A DNA stretch of 20,216 nucleotides from UBA1067 sp050874585 (GCA_050874585.1 JBNMKZ010000051.1:1-20216), one strand, 5' to 3'. Positions 1 to 7,278 are shown, counted from the first letter of the stretch. The notes: generated by a model from the sequence alone, not told the origin. A program made the numbers and translations.

Positions 1-52
1 GGAAATCGCGGAATTGGGGTGGGAGGGGCTTTTGCCGCTGAATACATAGAAA

Positions 53-138
53 GCCGCGCGTGCCCTTGTGGGCGACTTCGTCGTTGCTGCGCAACCTTCC
101 CTCCGAACCGCAAGCGGTTCTTCGGCACATCTCGCGGC
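53..138. repeat. Cluster of short perfect hairpins (REP-like or structured RNA)
   Basis: The first 194 bases hold no gene I can support on either strand. They do hold consecutive perfect inverted repeats: GCCC/GGGC at 62-73, CGAC/GTCG at 73-83, GTTGC/GCAAC at 83-95 and GAACCGC/GCGGTTC at 105-120. GCCGCG at 53-58 can pair with CGCGGC at 133-138, so the set could be enclosed as a branched structure. It resembles a repetitive extragenic palindrome cluster or an RNA element. No T-run follows, so it is not an obvious terminator. No known RNA family was recognised. Confidence 0.4.
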
Positions 139-160
139 ACATTGAATGGGATGGGTGATT

Positions 161-176
161 CTTTTCGTCGCCCGGG
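161..176 (+). repeat. 16-bp direct repeat flanking the IS, left copy
   Basis: CTTTTCGTCGCCCGGG occurs here and again, same orientation, at 1450-1465. Each copy is 18 nt outside the nearest IS inverted repeat. It is too long and too distant to be the target duplication of an IS30 element. Confidence 0.7.
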
Positions 177-194
177 GGTGACTTGCAAGGGTAG

Positions 195-205
195 TGGGTC
201 AGCAA
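195..205. repeat. Left terminal inverted repeat of the IS30-like element
   Basis: TGGGTCAGCAA matches the reverse complement of 1421-1431 over all 11 bases. Beyond these bases similarity between the two ends drops quickly, so the recognisable repeat is short for IS30, where ends of 20-30 bp with mismatches are common. Confidence 0.65.
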
Positions 206-212
206 GAACTCC

Positions 213-1406
213 CTAATCCTTCTTGGCAAGACGTGAATCGTAATCATACGCCGTTTCTCCGTTGAGTGATGCCCTGTGCATTGAGTTGATCCAGTCCTCG
301 AGGCCCCGGATCTCGCGCCGCGTCACGCGGCTGAAGTCGGTGCCCTTCGGATACCACCGCCTGACGAGGCGGTTGCAGTTCTCGACCGAGCCCTTCTCGT
401 AGGATGCGTAGGCCCTCGTGTAGTAGACCTCGGCCCCGAGGGCCCTGTCCAGGCGTTGCTGGCTGAGGAACTCGCACCCGTTGTCGGTGGTCACGGTGCG
501 GACGACGGGGAGCGCGCCCCGCGCCCTCATCCTCCCGATGGCCCTGACGACGCAGTCCTGGCTGACGTGGCCGATCCGCTCGGCGACGTAGCGCCTGCTG
601 CAGCGGTCGATCATCACCAGGAGCCCGCCGCGCCCGCCGCGGCCCGAGACGACGGTGTCCATCTCGAAATGGCCGAGCTCCTCCGCGTCCCCGGCGGCCC
701 CCGGCCTGTCCGCGATCCTCCTCCGCCCGGGGACGGTCCTGGCCTCGTGGGCGGGCGCGGCCGGTCTCCGCCTCCTGCCGGGGTGGTAGGGCGTCTGGCC
801 GTGGAACACGCCCACGTCGCCCGCCTCGACGTGGTTGTAGAAGGTCCTCAGGCACGGGACCGCCCTGTCCGGGAAGGCCTCGCGGATCATCATCCGCGCG
901 TCGTAGGGGGAGCGGCGGAGGTCCAGCACGGCGTGCCTGAAGAGGATGGCCATGCCGACGGTGAGGCGCATGGGCGCGCCCATGTTCGACATCCCCTCCC
1001 GGACGGAGTCGTCGGCCCTCCCCGGGTCGTACTCGGCGTAGGCCCACCGGTTGCCGCTGCACACGGTCGCGCCCGCCGCGCCCCTCCGGTACTCGCGGCG
1101 CCACGTCTCCGCCGCGAGCCCGTGCATCCTCGCGAAGGAGCGCAGGGAGATGCGCAGGCCCCGCCTGACGTACCCGTTCCACGCCGCCGCCAGGATCCTG
1201 CGCTCCCGGTCGGTCAGCCTGTACCCGGGGGCCTTGTGTATGGTATACTTTCTCGTGCTCACGGCATCCGCCTTTCGTGTGTGTGGTTTCTTGGACGCTA
1301 CCATTGTACACGATTTCCGGGCGCCGTGGGCATTCCCTTTCCGGCGGCGCGGGCCACCCCCATGGGGGTGGTCTGGTGGCTTCTTTCTGTCCTTTCTTCC
1401 TGTCAT
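213..1406 (-). CDS. IS30-family transposase (DD33E)
   Basis: Cuts and joins the ends of its own insertion sequence. The 397-residue frame has an N-terminal helix-turn-helix region (about 63-108) and an RNase H-like DDE core. The catalytic triad appears as D250 (in HFEMDTV), D308 (in TTDNGCEF) and E342 (in EKGSVEN). There are 33 residues between D308 and E342, the IS30 spacing, and the following YPKGTDF is an IS30 hallmark. The first ATG (1406) has AAGG just upstream. The first 34 residues are basic and low-complexity, so M35 at 1304 may be the true start, although no good ribosome site precedes it. The frame is intact, so the element may be active. Family call is sure; start is not. Confidence 0.85.
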   Translation of the reverse strand: MTGRKDRKKPPDHPHGGGPRRRKGNAHGARKSCTMVASKKPHTRKADAVSTRKYTIHKAPGYRLTDRERRILAAAWNGYVRRGLRISLRSFARMHGLAAETWRREYRRGAAGATVCSGNRWAYAEYDPGRADDSVREGMSNMGAPMRLTVGMAILFRHAVLDLRRSPYDARMMIREAFPDRAVPCLRTFYNHVEAGDVGVFHGQTPYHPGRRRRPAAPAHEARTVPGRRRIADRPGAAGDAEELGHFEMDTVVSGRGGRGGLLVMIDRCSRRYVAERIGHVSQDCVVRAIGRMRARGALPVVRTVTTDNGCEFLSQQRLDRALGAEVYYTRAYASYEKGSVENCNRLVRRWYPKGTDFSRVTRREIRGLEDWINSMHRASLNGETAYDYDSRLAKKD

Positions 1407-1420
1407 CTTCCTTTCCGCTT

Positions 1421-1431
1421 TTGCTGACCCA
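1421..1431. repeat. Right terminal inverted repeat of the IS30-like element
   Basis: TTGCTGACCCA is the exact inverse of 195-205. It lies about 15 bp upstream of the first ATG of the transposase frame, as expected for the promoter-proximal end of a one-gene insertion sequence. Confidence 0.65.
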
Positions 1432-1449
1432 TTAGATCTTACAATTTTC

Positions 1450-1465
1450 CTTTTCGTCGCCCGGG
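1450..1465 (+). repeat. 16-bp direct repeat flanking the IS, right copy
   Basis: Exact second copy of the 161-176 repeat, 18 nt beyond the right inverted repeat and just upstream of the pyrH -35 box at 1477. Without the IS the two copies would lie about 36 bp apart. Confidence 0.7.
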
Positions 1466-1476
1466 TTCGCGCCCCT

Positions 1477-1505
1477 TTGCCTTTTCCTCAACACTATGGT
1501 ATAAT
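1477..1505 (+). promoter_or_regulatory. pyrH promoter (TTGCCT, 17 bp, TATAAT with TG extension)
   Basis: A -35 box TTGCCT (1477-1482) and a -10 box TATAAT (1500-1505) are separated by exactly 17 bp. TGG precedes the -10, making it an extended -10. Transcription would start at about 1511-1513, on or next to the GTG proposed for pyrH. It lies just beyond the IS, so pyrH expression need not depend on the element. Confidence 0.7.
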
Positions 1506-1512
1506 GCGCGGT

Positions 1513-2247
1513 GTGAAAAGAGGTTCAAAAAAACTGAAGTATCATCGGATTCTGCTTAAGCTCTCCGGTGAGGTGCTTGGCAACAAGTCCACGGGCGAGT
1601 GCATCGACCCGAAGAATCTGGCCTTTATGGCCGAGCGTGTCAAGAAGATTCATGCGCTTGGCGTTGAGGTTGGCATCGTTTTGGGCGGCGGCAATATCTT
1701 TCGTGGCCTGACGGGTGCCGGCAAGGGCGTTGACCGCGTGGTTGGCGATTCGATGGGCATGCTGGCGACAATCATCAACGGCCTGGCCATGATGAATGCG
1801 CTTGAGTCGATTGACGTTCCGACGCGCCTGATGACGGCCATCGAGATGCCCAAGCTCGCCGAGCCCTTCATTCAGCGTCGTGCCCTGCGGCACTTTGAGA
1901 AGGGGCGCGTGTGCATTTTCGCCGGCGGTACGGGCAACCCCTACTTCTCAACCGATACGGCCGCCGCGCTCAAGGCGAGCGAGATTGGCGCGGATGCCCT
2001 GCTGAAGGCGACGAAAGTCGATGGAATTTATACGGCGGATCCGAAGAAGGACCCGAAGGCGAAGAAGTATGGTCAGCTCAAGTACGAGACGGCGCTTGAG
2101 AAGCGGCTGAAAGTGATGGACTCGGCGGCGTTCTCGCTGTGCATGGACAATGGCATTCCCATCATCGTCTTCGACTTCTTCGACAAGGATGCGCTGGAGC
2201 GTGTCGTGCGCGGCGATGCCGTCGGTACGCTTGTCAGTGACAAGTGA
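1513..2247 (+). CDS. pyrH: UMP kinase (uridylate kinase)
   Basis: Phosphorylates UMP to UDP with ATP, an essential cytoplasmic step of pyrimidine nucleotide synthesis; the bacterial enzyme is a hexamer of the amino-acid-kinase fold. From the GTG at 1513 the product has 244 residues, close to the usual 240. Visible motifs are KLSGE (16-20), the glycine loop GGGNIFRG (58-65), a DSMGML helix with the conserved Asn of the UMP site, and ATKVDGIYTADP of the ATP site. An in-frame ATG at 1504 overlaps the -10 box and cannot be in a transcript from that promoter, so GTG 1513 on a leaderless mRNA is preferred. No Shine-Dalgarno precedes it. frr follows after 57 nt, the common pyrH-frr order; tsf is not next to it here. 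Confidence 0.93.
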   Translation: MKRGSKKLKYHRILLKLSGEVLGNKSTGECIDPKNLAFMAERVKKIHALGVEVGIVLGGGNIFRGLTGAGKGVDRVVGDSMGMLATIINGLAMMNALESIDVPTRLMTAIEMPKLAEPFIQRRALRHFEKGRVCIFAGGTGNPYFSTDTAAALKASEIGADALLKATKVDGIYTADPKKDPKAKKYGQLKYETALEKRLKVMDSAAFSLCMDNGIPIIVFDFFDKDALERVVRGDAVGTLVSDK

Positions 2248-2304
2248 GCGCGGCGATGCGGTGATTTTGACGAATGATAACCTAATACGAGAAAAGAAGA
2301 GAAT

Positions 2305-2868
2305 ATGGAAACGGTAAGTGAAGTCCTTAATGATGCCCAGGCCAAGATTCAGAAGAGCTTTGATGCGCTGAAGCAGCAGTTCGCTGGCTTGCGCACGGGC
2401 AAGGCGAGTCCGGCAATGGTTGACCAGATCAAGGTTGATTACTACGGATGCCCGACGCCGATTAAGAACTTGGGTACGATTTCGACGCCCGAACCGCGCC
2501 AGATTAAGATTACGCCGTTCGACCCGACGGTTCTCGATGGGATGAACAAGGCGATTCTCGCGGCCAACATTGGCGTCACGCCGCAGACGGACGGCAAGGT
2601 TCTGCGCATTACTGTCCCCGAGCTCAACGAGGAGCGTCGTAAGGAGATCGTCAAGGTTGCCAAGACGCAGGCTGAAGCTCAGAAGGTCGCCATGCGCAAT
2701 GTGCGCCGTGATGCGAATGATGCGGTGAAGAAGCTTGAGAAGGATAAGAAGATCTCCGAGGACGATATGAAGCAGGGTCTTGAGAAGATCCAGAAGGCGA
2801 CGGACGACGGCATCGCGAAGATTGACGCGGAGCTGAAGGTCAAGGAATCTGAGGTCATGGCCGTCTGA
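2305..2868 (+). CDS. frr: Ribosome recycling factor
   Basis: Splits the post-termination ribosome together with EF-G so that subunits can be reused. The 187-residue length matches the family (about 185). Conserved stretches include GLRTGKASP in the first helix, VDYYG and PTPIKNLGTIS in the small domain, and NEERRKEIVKVAK followed by VRRDAND in the long helical bundle. The start ATG follows a weak purine-rich ribosome site (AGAAGAG). It lies 57 nt after pyrH, probably in the same transcript. A GGCCGTC/GACGGCC hairpin covers its stop codon. Confidence 0.96.
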   Translation: METVSEVLNDAQAKIQKSFDALKQQFAGLRTGKASPAMVDQIKVDYYGCPTPIKNLGTISTPEPRQIKITPFDPTVLDGMNKAILAANIGVTPQTDGKVLRITVPELNEERRKEIVKVAKTQAEAQKVAMRNVRRDANDAVKKLEKDKKISEDDMKQGLEKIQKATDDGIAKIDAELKVKESEVMAV

Positions 2869-2880
2869 CGGTTGACGGCC
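2859..2880 (+). other. 7-bp hairpin across the frr stop codon
   Basis: GGCCGTC (2859-2865) and GACGGCC (2874-2880) form a perfect stem with an 8-nt loop containing the frr stop. No T-run follows, so it is not a standard intrinsic terminator. It could mark a 3' end, protect the mRNA, or have no role. Confidence 0.35.
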
Positions 2881-2924
2881 ACATCAAATCAACAGGTCTA
2901 AACTCTAACGGAAGAAGGCGAACG

Positions 2925-4334
2925 ATGGCAGACGAGAATCCGATAAGCCCGATTACTGCGGCGGAACCGCCGAAGGTGAATCCGCTGGCGACGCCGGCAT
3001 CGGCGCATACGTCGACACTGAAACTGAAGCCGGTGATTCGCAAGCCGACGATAGGCGGTGCGCCGGTGTCGGGGCTGAAGCCTGGGCTGAAACTGCCGCC
3101 GAAGCCGGGCGCGACGCTGTCAGGTCTGAAGCCGGGTGTCCGTCTTCCTCCAAAGCCGGGAATTGCGACGGCGGGGCTGAAGTTGCCCACGCAGGCGGCC
3201 CTGAAACCGGGTATTCGTCTGCCACCCAAGCCTGGAATTGCGACGGCGGGGCTGAAACTTCCGACACAGCCAGGGCTGAAGCCCGTGGCGCATCCTGTTG
3301 CCACCCAGCCGTCCCCTTCACCGACGGTCGCGGCCAAGCCCGTGGTCGTCAAGCCTGTCGCGGTCATGACGCCCGTTGAGGCTGAGAAGCCCGTGCCAGC
3401 CGCTGAACCCAAGGCAACGGTGCCGCCACCCCAGGTTAAGCCGGTTGTTGTGACGGCTGCGGCCAAGCCTGTGGTTGTCAAGCCTGTCGCGGTCATGACG
3501 CCCGTTGAGGCCGAGAAGCCCGTGCCTGCCGCTGAACCCAAGGCGACGATGCCGCCGCCCGGGGTCAAGCCAGTTGCTGTGACGGCGGGACTGAAGTTGC
3601 CCACGAAGCCTGGTCTGAGGCCCGTGATTCGCCCCGCCGCCGCGCAGCCAGCTCCCCAGCCTGCGGAACCTGTCGCGCCGACGGCCGCCGAAGCTCCTAA
3701 GCCGATGGAGGCGCTCAAGGCGATGACCCAAAATCTGAAGAGCATCACGGCTCCGATTCCTCAGGCGGCCATTCTTCACAAGACCGGCATCATTGCGGAT
3801 CCGGGGCTTTCGGATGCCCAGAAGCAGGCGGCGAAGTCGAAGACGGCGCGCATTTCGCTTTCGGATGCGATGGGTGTCGCCCCCGTTTCCAACGATGCGC
3901 CGATGAAGACGATTCGCATCAAGCGGCCCGTTGGAATTGCCGGCGCAACGAGCGAGACGGCCCTGAAGCCTGCCGGATCCCCAGCGACGGCCGAGAAGCC
4001 CGCTTCTGCCGCCGTCAAGCCAGGGCCGAGCATCACCCAGCGCAAGACGCTGAAGATTTCGCGACCGGGTGGCGTTGTTCGCCCTGCCGGGCGTTTTGGT
4101 GCGAAGCCAGCCGCCGCGCCTGCGGCGACTCCGGCTGCTGTTGCCCCGGTGGAGGACATTGCCGATATCCCAGACATTCCTTCCATGCCGACCGCGCCTG
4201 CGGCGGCCAGTGGCGAGGCACCCGTTTCGGGTGTGCTGGCGGTCATCAGCCTGATTGTTCAGGTTGCGGCGTGTATCGCCATGGGTGCGCTCGCGTACTT
4301 CCTCTATGCGGATACGGCGATTTCGTCGTTCTGA
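2925..4334 (+). CDS. Repetitive Lys/Pro/Ala/Val-rich C-tail-anchored membrane protein
   Basis: Function not recognised. The 469-residue product is largely low-complexity with internal repeats: a 25-residue unit around RLPPKPGIATAGLKLPT (3135-3284) and a 43-residue unit around KPVAVMTPVEAEKPVPAAEP (3333-3590). A more ordinary segment (about 245-400) carries three basic KTxxI stretches, for example KTIRIKRPVG. The only membrane segment is at the C terminus (about 436-462) with seven residues after it, and there is no signal peptide. It would therefore be a C-tail-anchored protein with a long, flexible, positively charged cytoplasmic arm. The ATG follows GAAGAAGG. The ABC permease begins 7 nt after its stop, so the two are probably co-transcribed and may work together; that is inference. 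Confidence 0.8.
   Translation: MADENPISPITAAEPPKVNPLATPASAHTSTLKLKPVIRKPTIGGAPVSGLKPGLKLPPKPGATLSGLKPGVRLPPKPGIATAGLKLPTQAALKPGIRLPPKPGIATAGLKLPTQPGLKPVAHPVATQPSPSPTVAAKPVVVKPVAVMTPVEAEKPVPAAEPKATVPPPQVKPVVVTAAAKPVVVKPVAVMTPVEAEKPVPAAEPKATMPPPGVKPVAVTAGLKLPTKPGLRPVIRPAAAQPAPQPAEPVAPTAAEAPKPMEALKAMTQNLKSITAPIPQAAILHKTGIIADPGLSDAQKQAAKSKTARISLSDAMGVAPVSNDAPMKTIRIKRPVGIAGATSETALKPAGSPATAEKPASAAVKPGPSITQRKTLKISRPGGVVRPAGRFGAKPAAAPAATPAAVAPVEDIADIPDIPSMPTAPAAASGEAPVSGVLAVISLIVQVAACIAMGALAYFLYADTAISSF
3135..3284 (+). repeat. Tandem 75-bp coding repeat, two copies
   Basis: Two 75-bp units (3135-3209, 3210-3284) encode 25-residue copies of a G[VI]RLPPKPGIATAGLKLPTQ pattern. They are near-identical in the stretch encoding PPKPGIATAGLK and less so elsewhere, consistent with an in-frame duplication followed by drift. 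Confidence 0.75.
3333..3590 (+). repeat. Tandem 129-bp coding repeat, two copies
   Basis: Units at 3333-3461 and 3462-3590 encode two 43-residue copies containing KPVAVMTPVEAEKPVPAAEPKAT. The copies are very similar at the DNA level, so the duplication is probably recent and copy number may vary between strains. Confidence 0.8.
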
Positions 4335-4341
4335 TGGTGGC

Positions 4342-5223
4342 ATGACGCGCTTACGTGCACTTGCCTACGCAACGGTTCTCGAGATTCTCGGAGAACCGTT
4401 TGTTTTGTTGCTGACGCTTTCGTCGCTGGCACTTGCCGTGTTGGCCCCGGCCTTCCACTACCACCAGTTTGGTGAAGCATCGCGGATGGCGCGGGATGCG
4501 GGGATTTCGGCGCTAATCCTCGGCGGTAGCGTCTTGGCCGTCTTTGCACCAATCCGAACCTATCGGCGTGAAATCGAGTCCGGGACGGTGCTGACGGCAT
4601 TGGCCTTGCCCGTGTCACGGACGCTCTTTTTCTTGGCTAAGTTCCTTGGGCTCTTCATGGCCTATGTCGTCTTTGTGGCGACGGTCGGGTGCGTTTCGCT
4701 GACGGTCGTGAATGGAGCGGAAGTCGGTGGTGTGATTGCCGCTGCACGGGGGGATGTTGCCCGCCTCTGGGGTCCTTCACTTGCCTGTGCGGTTGCGGTG
4801 CTCGTTGTGCCGATTGCCGGTGCCGCGGCGCTCAATCGGTTTGCGCGTTTCAGATTCACCCTGTCGGCGAATCTGATGGCGCTTGTGCTGGCGTGTGCGG
4901 GCCTTGCCTATCGTTTCAATGCCGAGCTGGCGTGTCGCTATCTGCCAGTGGCCCTGCTCGCCGCCCTGCCCGCCCTCGTCCTCATGGCGGCGGCGGCCGC
5001 CTTTTCCGTCCGCTTACGGGGCAATGCCGCTTCGACTGCGGCCGTCCTGGCTGGCGCGGCGTTTCTGCCGGCACTGGGCAACTACTGCCTTTCGGATGCC
5101 CTCACGGATGGCGGGGCGGTTGGCGGTGCCTACATTCTGCAGGCCCTTGCGGCGATTGTCCCGGCCGTGGCTGGCTTGCTTCTTTTGGGGACGGCTCTTT
5201 TCAAGGAACGGGATGTCTCATGA
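4342..5223 (+). CDS. ABC-2 type transporter permease
   Basis: Integral membrane half of an ABC transporter whose ATPase is encoded next. The 293-residue product has about six hydrophobic segments (roughly residues 18-40, 51-70, 93-117, 144-164, 178-192, 206-229, plus one or more near the C terminus). It carries the YRREIESGTVLTALALPVSR pattern seen after the second membrane span of ABC-2/NosY-like permeases. ATG 4342 starts 7 nt after the previous stop, with only a weak ribosome site. The gene ends in an ATGA overlap with the ATPase. A strong terminator-like hairpin lies within codons 10-23. The substrate cannot be told from sequence. Confidence 0.8.
   Translation: MTRLRALAYATVLEILGEPFVLLLTLSSLALAVLAPAFHYHQFGEASRMARDAGISALILGGSVLAVFAPIRTYRREIESGTVLTALALPVSRTLFFLAKFLGLFMAYVVFVATVGCVSLTVVNGAEVGGVIAAARGDVARLWGPSLACAVAVLVVPIAGAAALNRFARFRFTLSANLMALVLACAGLAYRFNAELACRYLPVALLAALPALVLMAAAAAFSVRLRGNAASTAAVLAGAAFLPALGNYCLSDALTDGGAVGGAYILQALAAIVPAVAGLLLLGTALFKERDVS
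4371..4410 (+). terminator. Terminator-like hairpin inside the permease gene
   Basis: AACGGTTCTC (4371-4380) and GAGAACCGTT (4391-4400) form a perfect 10-bp stem with a 10-nt loop. The T-rich run TTTGTTTTGTTG (4399-4410) follows at once. The shape is that of an intrinsic terminator, yet it lies 30 nt inside the permease reading frame. It could reduce transcription of the ABC genes relative to the upstream repeat-protein gene. Confidence 0.5.
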
Positions 5224-5981
5224 GCGAAGAGAACGTGATTGAACTGGCGAAGGTGACGCGCATCTTTCGGGACTTCTGGTTGAGACCGACCGTGAAGGCG
5301 GTCGATGGGCTTGACCTCACTGTGCGGCGCGGCGAGACATTCGGTCTGCTTGGACCGAATGGAAGCGGCAAGTCGACGACTATCAAGATGATCCTTGGGT
5401 TGCTGACGCCTTCCGGCGGAAGCGTCCGTCTGTTCGGCCTGCCGCCGCGTTCCATCGCCGCACGGGCGAAACTCGGCTACTTGCCGGAACTCAGTTACCT
5501 GCATCCCTTTCTGACGGCCCGCGAGACGCTCGGTTATTACGCGGGGCTTTGCGGACTGCCGCGGTCGGTTGCTCGGGAGCGGACTGACGAACTGCTGCGG
5601 ATGGTCAAGTTGACGGATGTCGCCAACCGTCCCGTCGGTGGCTACTCAAAGGGTATGGCGCGTCGCGTTGCTCTCGCCGCCGCCCTGATTGGAAAGCCCG
5701 AGTTGCTGATTCTCGATGAGCCGACATCCGGATTGGACCCCGTCTCGACGCGAGAAGTGAAGTTGCTTATCAAGGCACTCGCCGAAAACGGCATGACCAT
5801 TCTGATGACATCGCACCTGCTGGCGGATGCCGAGGATGTCTGTGATCGTGTGATGATTCTCAATCACGGGAAGTCGGTCGCCGAGGGGCGTGTTGCCGAG
5901 TTGGGTGAATCGCTGGAAGATTTCTTCCTTGCCAAGGTTGGAGAAGCGGATGAGTTCGTTCTGGCGGATTTTCTGGCTTGA
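5220..5981 (+). CDS. ABC transporter ATP-binding protein
   Basis: Hydrolyses ATP to drive the two permeases encoded on either side. The 253-residue product has Walker A GPNGSGKST (45-53), a signature loop in the variant form YSKGMARR, Walker B LLILDEPTSG and the switch histidine in TSH. It is like ATPases of ABC-2 export systems (NatA, NosF, gliding-type). The ATG overlaps the previous stop as ATGA, and its own last 32 nt overlap the next gene, so translation is likely coupled across all three. The segment after the switch region is short, with no extra domain. Confidence 0.93.
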   Translation: MSEENVIELAKVTRIFRDFWLRPTVKAVDGLDLTVRRGETFGLLGPNGSGKSTTIKMILGLLTPSGGSVRLFGLPPRSIAARAKLGYLPELSYLHPFLTARETLGYYAGLCGLPRSVARERTDELLRMVKLTDVANRPVGGYSKGMARRVALAAALIGKPELLILDEPTSGLDPVSTREVKLLIKALAENGMTILMTSHLLADAEDVCDRVMILNHGKSVAEGRVAELGESLEDFFLAKVGEADEFVLADFLA

Positions 5982-7212
5982 GTTCTTGAGCCTCGTTCGA
6001 ACGAAGACGCTGGGCCTTCTGACGGTCGGGTCCATCGTCTGGATGCTCGTTGCGCCGCTCGTCCTTGTGGGGGATGGGACGGAGGCCGGTGCGCGGCAGA
6101 TGTGTATTCGGTATGCGCTGGGCGGGGTGGTCGCCCTGCTGTCGGTTTCGCTTCTCGCGTCCGCAACCGGTTCAATCGCCCGAGAACGGGCGTCCCGTCG
6201 CCTCCAGCTGACGATGGTTCGGCCCGTGCGCTTTGTGACGATTGCCCTCGGAAAGATTGCCGCGCTTTCAGTGGCGGGGGCCTTGGTGCTCGCCCTGGCG
6301 GTGGGGATTGAGGCGGGGCGACAGGACCCGACGCGGCCGTGCCGCCATGTGGTCGCGCCCGTTCTGCCAAGCCCTCGGGCGGAAGCCGAGGCCATGTATG
6401 AGGTCTACATGAACGACCCCGAGACTCCGGAAGAGGTGAAGAAGACGAAGAAGTCCATTATCCTTCGCCTGCTGACGCAACGAGCCGTCGACCACTACCA
6501 GACGATTCCGACGAATGACATTGCTCGTTGGACGATGTCTCCGGCTCCTTCGGACGTGGCGGGGCTTGCCGTGCGCCTTCGTTTCACGAACGCCTTCGAC
6601 TTGCGGGAGGATGTGCGCGGAACCTTGACCTTTGCCGGCATCTCGGGGATCGTGAGCAATATCACGCGGGCTGTTGTTGAGGTTCCACTGTCGTTTTCTG
6701 CCGCGCAAACGAACCGCGCCGATGAGCTCACGTTTGAAAATGCCGGCACGGCGGCGGTGATGCTGCGTCCGCGTAAGGACATCCAGTTGCTTGTGCTGGC
6801 GGATGGCTTTGGATGGAATCTGCTACGGGCCAACATTGAATTGACGGGACTGCTTGTTCTCGTGATTTCGCTTGGCGTTTTTCTCGGGGCGGGTCTTGGC
6901 CGTGCGCCGGCACTTTTTACGGCGGTGGTCATCCTTATCCTGAGTGAAATCAGCCCCAGCGTCGTCGAACAGTACCCAGATGAACTGGAGACGAACAGGG
7001 CGGATCGCATAGGCCTTGCCTTGACGCGCTTTGCGGCGGAGGCGACGCATCCGCTCAGTACGCTTGTCCCTCTTTCGAAACTGGCCGAGGACGAGTGTGT
7101 GGAGCCGCGGGAAGTCGCACGGGTCAGCACGGTGAACATGATTCTGATGCCGCTTCTTTTCGCCGTTCTCTCGGCGCTCGTTCTGCCGCGCAAGGAAGGC
7201 GGTGCGGACTGA
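5950..7212 (+). CDS. ABC-2 type permease with large extracytoplasmic domain
   Basis: Second membrane protein of the ABC system. The 420-residue product has three N-terminal membrane segments (about 22-42, 54-74, 95-122), a soluble stretch of about 170 residues (123-290) that should lie outside the cytoplasm, and further segments at about 293-338 and 395-412. ARERASRRLQLTMVRPVRF follows the second segment, as in other ABC-2 permeases that lose or gain ABC subunits. ATG 5950 has GGAG seven bases upstream and overlaps the ATPase gene by 32 nt; an upstream in-frame ATG at 5890 would extend it with a hydrophilic, unlikely N terminus. Substrate unknown. Confidence 0.75.
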   Translation: MSSFWRIFWLEFLSLVRTKTLGLLTVGSIVWMLVAPLVLVGDGTEAGARQMCIRYALGGVVALLSVSLLASATGSIARERASRRLQLTMVRPVRFVTIALGKIAALSVAGALVLALAVGIEAGRQDPTRPCRHVVAPVLPSPRAEAEAMYEVYMNDPETPEEVKKTKKSIILRLLTQRAVDHYQTIPTNDIARWTMSPAPSDVAGLAVRLRFTNAFDLREDVRGTLTFAGISGIVSNITRAVVEVPLSFSAAQTNRADELTFENAGTAAVMLRPRKDIQLLVLADGFGWNLLRANIELTGLLVLVISLGVFLGAGLGRAPALFTAVVILILSEISPSVVEQYPDELETNRADRIGLALTRFAAEATHPLSTLVPLSKLAEDECVEPREVARVSTVNMILMPLLFAVLSALVLPRKEGGAD

Positions 7213-7278
7213 AAGGGGACACCTGTCGGCCGATTCGGGATTGGGCCGTTCGCCCGTGCGAATCTCCATCGCCGATTT

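Larger units (their letters stand above)
195..1431 (-). mobile_element. IS30-family insertion sequence, about 1.24 kb
   Basis: The ends are an 11-bp perfect inverted repeat, TGGGTCAGCAA at 195-205 and its complement TTGCTGACCCA at 1421-1431. They enclose one DDE transposase gene that fills the element, with its stop 10 nt inside the left repeat. Length and single-gene layout are typical of IS30. IS30 elements usually duplicate 2-3 bp of target; TAG lies at 192-194 and again at 1433-1435, one base off the right repeat, so the exact edge is uncertain by a base. The element looks richer in GC than its neighbours, which suggests recent transfer. It sits between an upstream hairpin cluster and the pyrH promoter. 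Confidence 0.75.

Noticed and set aside
456..1427. Long + strand open frame opposite the transposase
   Set aside because: Arg/Pro/Gly/Val-rich shadow of a very GC-rich gene, with no recognisable domain; the - strand frame has the full DDE signature.
1051..1512. Extension of the pyrH frame upstream into the IS
   Set aside because: The extra residues read through the antisense of the transposase, and the pyrH promoter lies inside this stretch.
4342..7212. ABC genes as the missing transporter for the PotD-like lipoprotein
   Set aside because: The permeases are of ABC-2 export type, unlike PotB/PotC, and the potD gene has its own promoter several kb away.
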